Shown here: positions 17,816 to 20,256 of the stretch, one piece after another
Layout: the number at the start of each line of letters is the position of its first letter
Position numbering within the stretch: position 1 is the first letter of the stretch
Assembly: GCA_002633005.1 (NCBI GenBank)
Contig: NMRA01001067.1
Span: forward strand, 40,406-60,661
Source of the DNA: Phoronis australis
Lineage: Eukaryota > Phoronida > Phoronidae
Direction: 5' to 3'
Length of the DNA stretch: 20,256 bases
Notes under the pieces: generated by a model
Database searches by the model: none
Told to the model about the DNA's origin: nothing
The model's input: only the letters and a program-made list of their open reading frames with translations
Program-made: the position numbers and the translations under genes

Positions 17816-18808
17816 TGAATTGGAAAACCTCGTTTCCGGTTATGATTCGCTTTAGTTGAAATGCAGCTTTTCGTAATAACTGGAATTACAGGTTAAAACT
17901 ATGTTGAGATCGATTTCTTTTTCCCAATCGATTATTTACTAATTGGTTGCAAAATCCTGATGTTCGAATTATCTTGATCTAGGAAGTGTCGCAGGTACGC
18001 TACAGGTACCATGTCAAAGTCGACATATCGCCGCGGTGAACTTTGAATATTTTGTTTAATTCCCTGACTAAATGACAACTAGGTGCTGACACAAACGATG
18101 TCGTGAAGACGTTCCCAGTTTTGACGAAGCAGTTTGACAGGATAATTTAGCGAGATTGACGACTGATTGTCGTATTCAGAGTAGCTACAACCTTCAAGTA
18201 CTTTTAGGATACGATTGATTGCGCTTCGACAGCATCTTCTTGAAATCGCCATTCTAAAAGTTTGATTTGTTCACTACCGGTAATGACCGTGCAGCTCACA
18301 GAGGAAGTCGAGAAAATGTTCCCAGTTTTGGCGGAAGAACTATGATTGGATGTTTTGTCAAAAGCAAACTTGTCCTATGACGTCCTCTCGACTCAGCTGT
18401 TCTCAATTCTCAACCAATCTCAGATGTGCATTCGTCAGTTAGCATAGACCCAGGATTTTGCACTAATCTCAGCATTTGCTGAGCAATTCACTATATAACT
18501 CACGACTACAGATCAGAGTGCAAGCTATGTCTTGTCTAAGCTCAACCACTCCTAAGAATGAAACTTTGGCTTGACGTCTCAATGGGAAGGCGTAATCTAA
18601 TGATGATTTTCCAGTGACATACCAGTAACCTTTTGCTACTTTTTTCGCATAGTTGAACCCTATCTCCAGTTACACTGGAAGGGGGAAACAAAATCCTTAA
18701 AATTTCGGTGTCGTTAACGGTGTTGAGGAGAATCTTTCGGGAATTGTCAATCGAAACTGCAGTATTGATATGCCCTGCTCACATTTGGATATGATTTATT
18801 GTCCTATT
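17816..18808. other. Non-coding stretch with an imperfect direct repeat
   Basis: No gene recognised. GTCGTGAAGACGTTCCCAGT plus TTTGACGAAG (18100-18130) and GTCGAGAAAATGTTCCCAGT plus TTTGGCGGAAG (18307-18339) are diverged direct copies about 207 bases apart. Weaker similarity just upstream of each suggests an old tandem duplication. Confidence 0.4.
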
Positions 18809-19041
18809 TTTTTAAGTGATAAATATTCATTGAAGTATACACAGAACATACAAAGAAATAATGACAAACCCAGAAATCGCGAAGCATTATATCTGGGTTG
18901 TAAACAATTCATAAATGAAACTAATATACATAGAGGTATATACAGTTAAGTAGTATCTAATATAAGTATTCCAATACTTAGATATGCTATAATATTACAA
19001 ATATATAAAAACAATAATATGTACAGATTCATGTATGGAAA
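18809..19041 (-). repeat. LINE 3' UTR and tail
   Basis: From the ORF stop the minus strand runs through AT-rich sequence to ATCACTTAAAAAAA. The last 125 bases (18936 to about 18815) are shared with the truncated copy at 9008-9132. That fixes this as the element's true 3' end. Confidence 0.8.
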
Positions 19042-19413
19042 TCAGATGCAACAATATTGATAAACGGTACACAAAAAATTACCAACGTTGCTTAGGATGA
19101 ATTCGTTGAGAATGAGGTCAAGGTTAGGACTACCATTCAATAATAATGTAACTCTAGTAGGGATATTATTACAAGAATTGAGAGTGTTAACAATTGATTG
19201 GTTTTCATTGAGTGCACGAAAGAGTGAGTCTCTCAGGTATTCGATGAGGGGACATTTGAAGAAAACATTTGGATAAGATTGATGGTCACCACATTTACAA
19301 TTTGGAGAGACATTACTAAAGTTGTGCCTGAACTTGTCAGAGTTGAGGAAAAGGCCACATCTTGATCTGTACGATGCTATTTCGTTATCGCGGGGAAGGG
19401 AGAATTGAGTCAA
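19042..19413 (-). pseudogene. LINE C-terminal Cys-rich region
   Basis: A third minus frame reads YRSRCGLFLNSDKFRHNF, NCKCGDHQSYPNVFFKCPLI and EYLRDSLFRAL. The pattern C-x-C-G...H/N-x-FF-x-C-P...R is the Cys-rich tail common to many LINE ORF2 proteins, a probable nucleic-acid-binding module. Here the usual His before FF reads as Asn. It starts only about 20 bases after the previous frame stops, showing another frame change. Confidence 0.75.
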
Positions 19414-19432
19414 GGGTGTTGAGTTATCTAAA

Positions 19433-19625
19433 TTATGAAAAAGTTCTAAAATTATTTTTTATACTCGTAAAAGAGTTGCTTTCCTCAACAGAGACTGGAA
19501 GAGAATTCCAGTTGTTGATGCACATCATGACTGTAGACCTTCTGAATGCCTGACTGAACGACGGAGGAATTGCATATCGGGTGGAGGATCTCAAATCACT
19601 AAGATGGCCTTGTCTAGTGTATAGA
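19433..19625 (-). pseudogene. LINE C-terminal linker, frameshifted
   Basis: In a second minus frame, GLYTRQGHLSDLRSSTRYAI, FRRSTVMMCINNWNSLPVSV and ESNSFTSIKNNF match the usual LINE segment (YnTRq...; WN.LP..v...S...FK..L). The frame is open upstream to 19723 but only the part from about 19625 is expected to be genuine. A stop at 19435-19433 ends it. Confidence 0.75.
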
Positions 19626-20256
19626 CCAAATATTTTTTGACAGAAACGTTGTTGACATTGTTTAATACCTTGAAAGTAAATGTGGTCATGTGAAGATTGC
19701 GTCGAGTATACAGTTTGGGCCACTTGAGACTATTCATAACCTTAACACCGTGACTATTGGATCCCCTGTAAGCTCCGGTTATGAGTAAGGCAGCTTGATA
19801 TTGTAACTTCTCCAAATGTTGGAGAGCACCCGTATTGGCAGACTGATATATAATATCACAATATTCAATGTGTGGAAGTATAAATGATTTGAACAGAACT
19901 TCTAAATGTGTAGAATTCAGATGACGAGAGACAAGCTTAAGTGGGTTGATTAGTTTCTGAGTTTTTTGTACGAGCTCCCGAACGTGAGGGGTGAATAATA
20001 GCATTTCATCTAACAGTATACCCAGATGTCTGTGCGACTGTTTTCTATGAATGATTTCATCATTAAGTTTAAGGTCACAAGACGGGTCAACAAGGAAGAG
20101 AGCATTAATAGATTTAGAGAAGGTGAGGTCAACGTTTTTTTCTGGTTTAAAATTCATTCTCCATTCTTGTGACCAATAGCTGAGTTTATTGAAGTCGTGT
20201 TGAAGCTGCAAAGAACATTCAGGGCTGCTCCCTGTGAAGGGGTAAAAAAGCGCCGT
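19591..20256 (-). pseudogene. LINE reverse transcriptase, C-terminal part (partial)
   Basis: Open from the window edge to a TAA at 19593-19591. It reads LQHDFNKLSYWSQEWRMNF, HRHLGILLDEMLLFTPHV, LKLVSRHLNSTHLEVLFKSF and ILPHIEYCDIIYQSANTGAL, then LEKLQYQAALLITGAYRGS. These are the standard thumb motifs after the catalytic palm in jockey/CR1-like LINEs (W...W.m.fn..K; hLGi.lD; lY.s.ilP.l.Yc; Le..Q..aar.itG). The end of the frame (LVYTLDKAILVI) is out of step; the expected continuation is in the next frame. Confidence 0.88.

Larger units (their letters stand above)
18809..20256 (-). mobile_element. LINE (non-LTR retrotransposon), 3' portion, continues beyond the window
   Basis: The minus strand carries the end of a jockey/CR1-like LINE: RT thumb and C-terminal region (20256-19591), a linker (about 19630-19433), a Cys-rich C-terminal part (19413-19042), a 3' UTR and an A-rich end (about 18809-18817). 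The catalytic YxDD motif is outside the window. At least two frame changes make it inactive. Clade assignment is by general resemblance only. Confidence 0.85.

Overview
The window reads as nuclear DNA of an invertebrate animal. It is AT-rich and gene-poor, shows split genes with recognisable splice sites, and carries several families of decayed transposable elements. A Cys-rich chitin-binding-like exon next to an atypical kinase-fold gene would suit a mollusc or another lophotrochozoan, but that placement is inference. No tRNA, rRNA, operon or CRISPR signal was seen.

Layout. Bases 1-22 are the end of a short hAT-like repeat. Bases 484-3423 hold a decayed Ty3/gypsy-type LTR retrotransposon on the plus strand: gag remnant, protease, reverse transcriptase, a large internal deletion, the integrase C-terminus and a 3' LTR. 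The LTR ends exactly where a minus-strand degenerate chitin-binding-like terminal exon and its 3' flank begin (3424-3665). A better preserved copy of that exon lies at 16534-16733, with a good acceptor and a poly(A) signal. From 8348 down to 4496 on the minus strand I read a split gene: a short acidic first exon with a GC donor, a 333-base exon, a roughly 950-base exon and an exon encoding much of a protein-kinase fold. Frame breaks interrupt it, so it is either a pseudogene or affected by assembly indels. A five-copy 35-bp minisatellite lies just downstream of the kinase exon.

The middle and right parts are mostly non-coding. They hold a 125-bp 5'-truncated LINE tail with a perfect 14-bp target-site duplication (8994-9146), two further hAT-like repeat copies, an LTR-like stretch (about 10860-11632), a small possible terminal exon with a poly(A) signal (12454-12715), an imperfect hairpin (14749-14832), a 30-unit 17-bp tandem array (15259-15788) and a foldback element (about 17644-17815). 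The right edge (18809-20256, minus) is the 3' part of a frameshifted LINE. Its tail matches the small copy at 9008.

I see no cooperating gene system. The strongest points are the atypical kinase gene, the duplicated chitin-binding exon whose paralogue reveals the LTR insertion boundary, and the paired LINE tail copies. All calls come from reading the sequence; none was checked by a database search.
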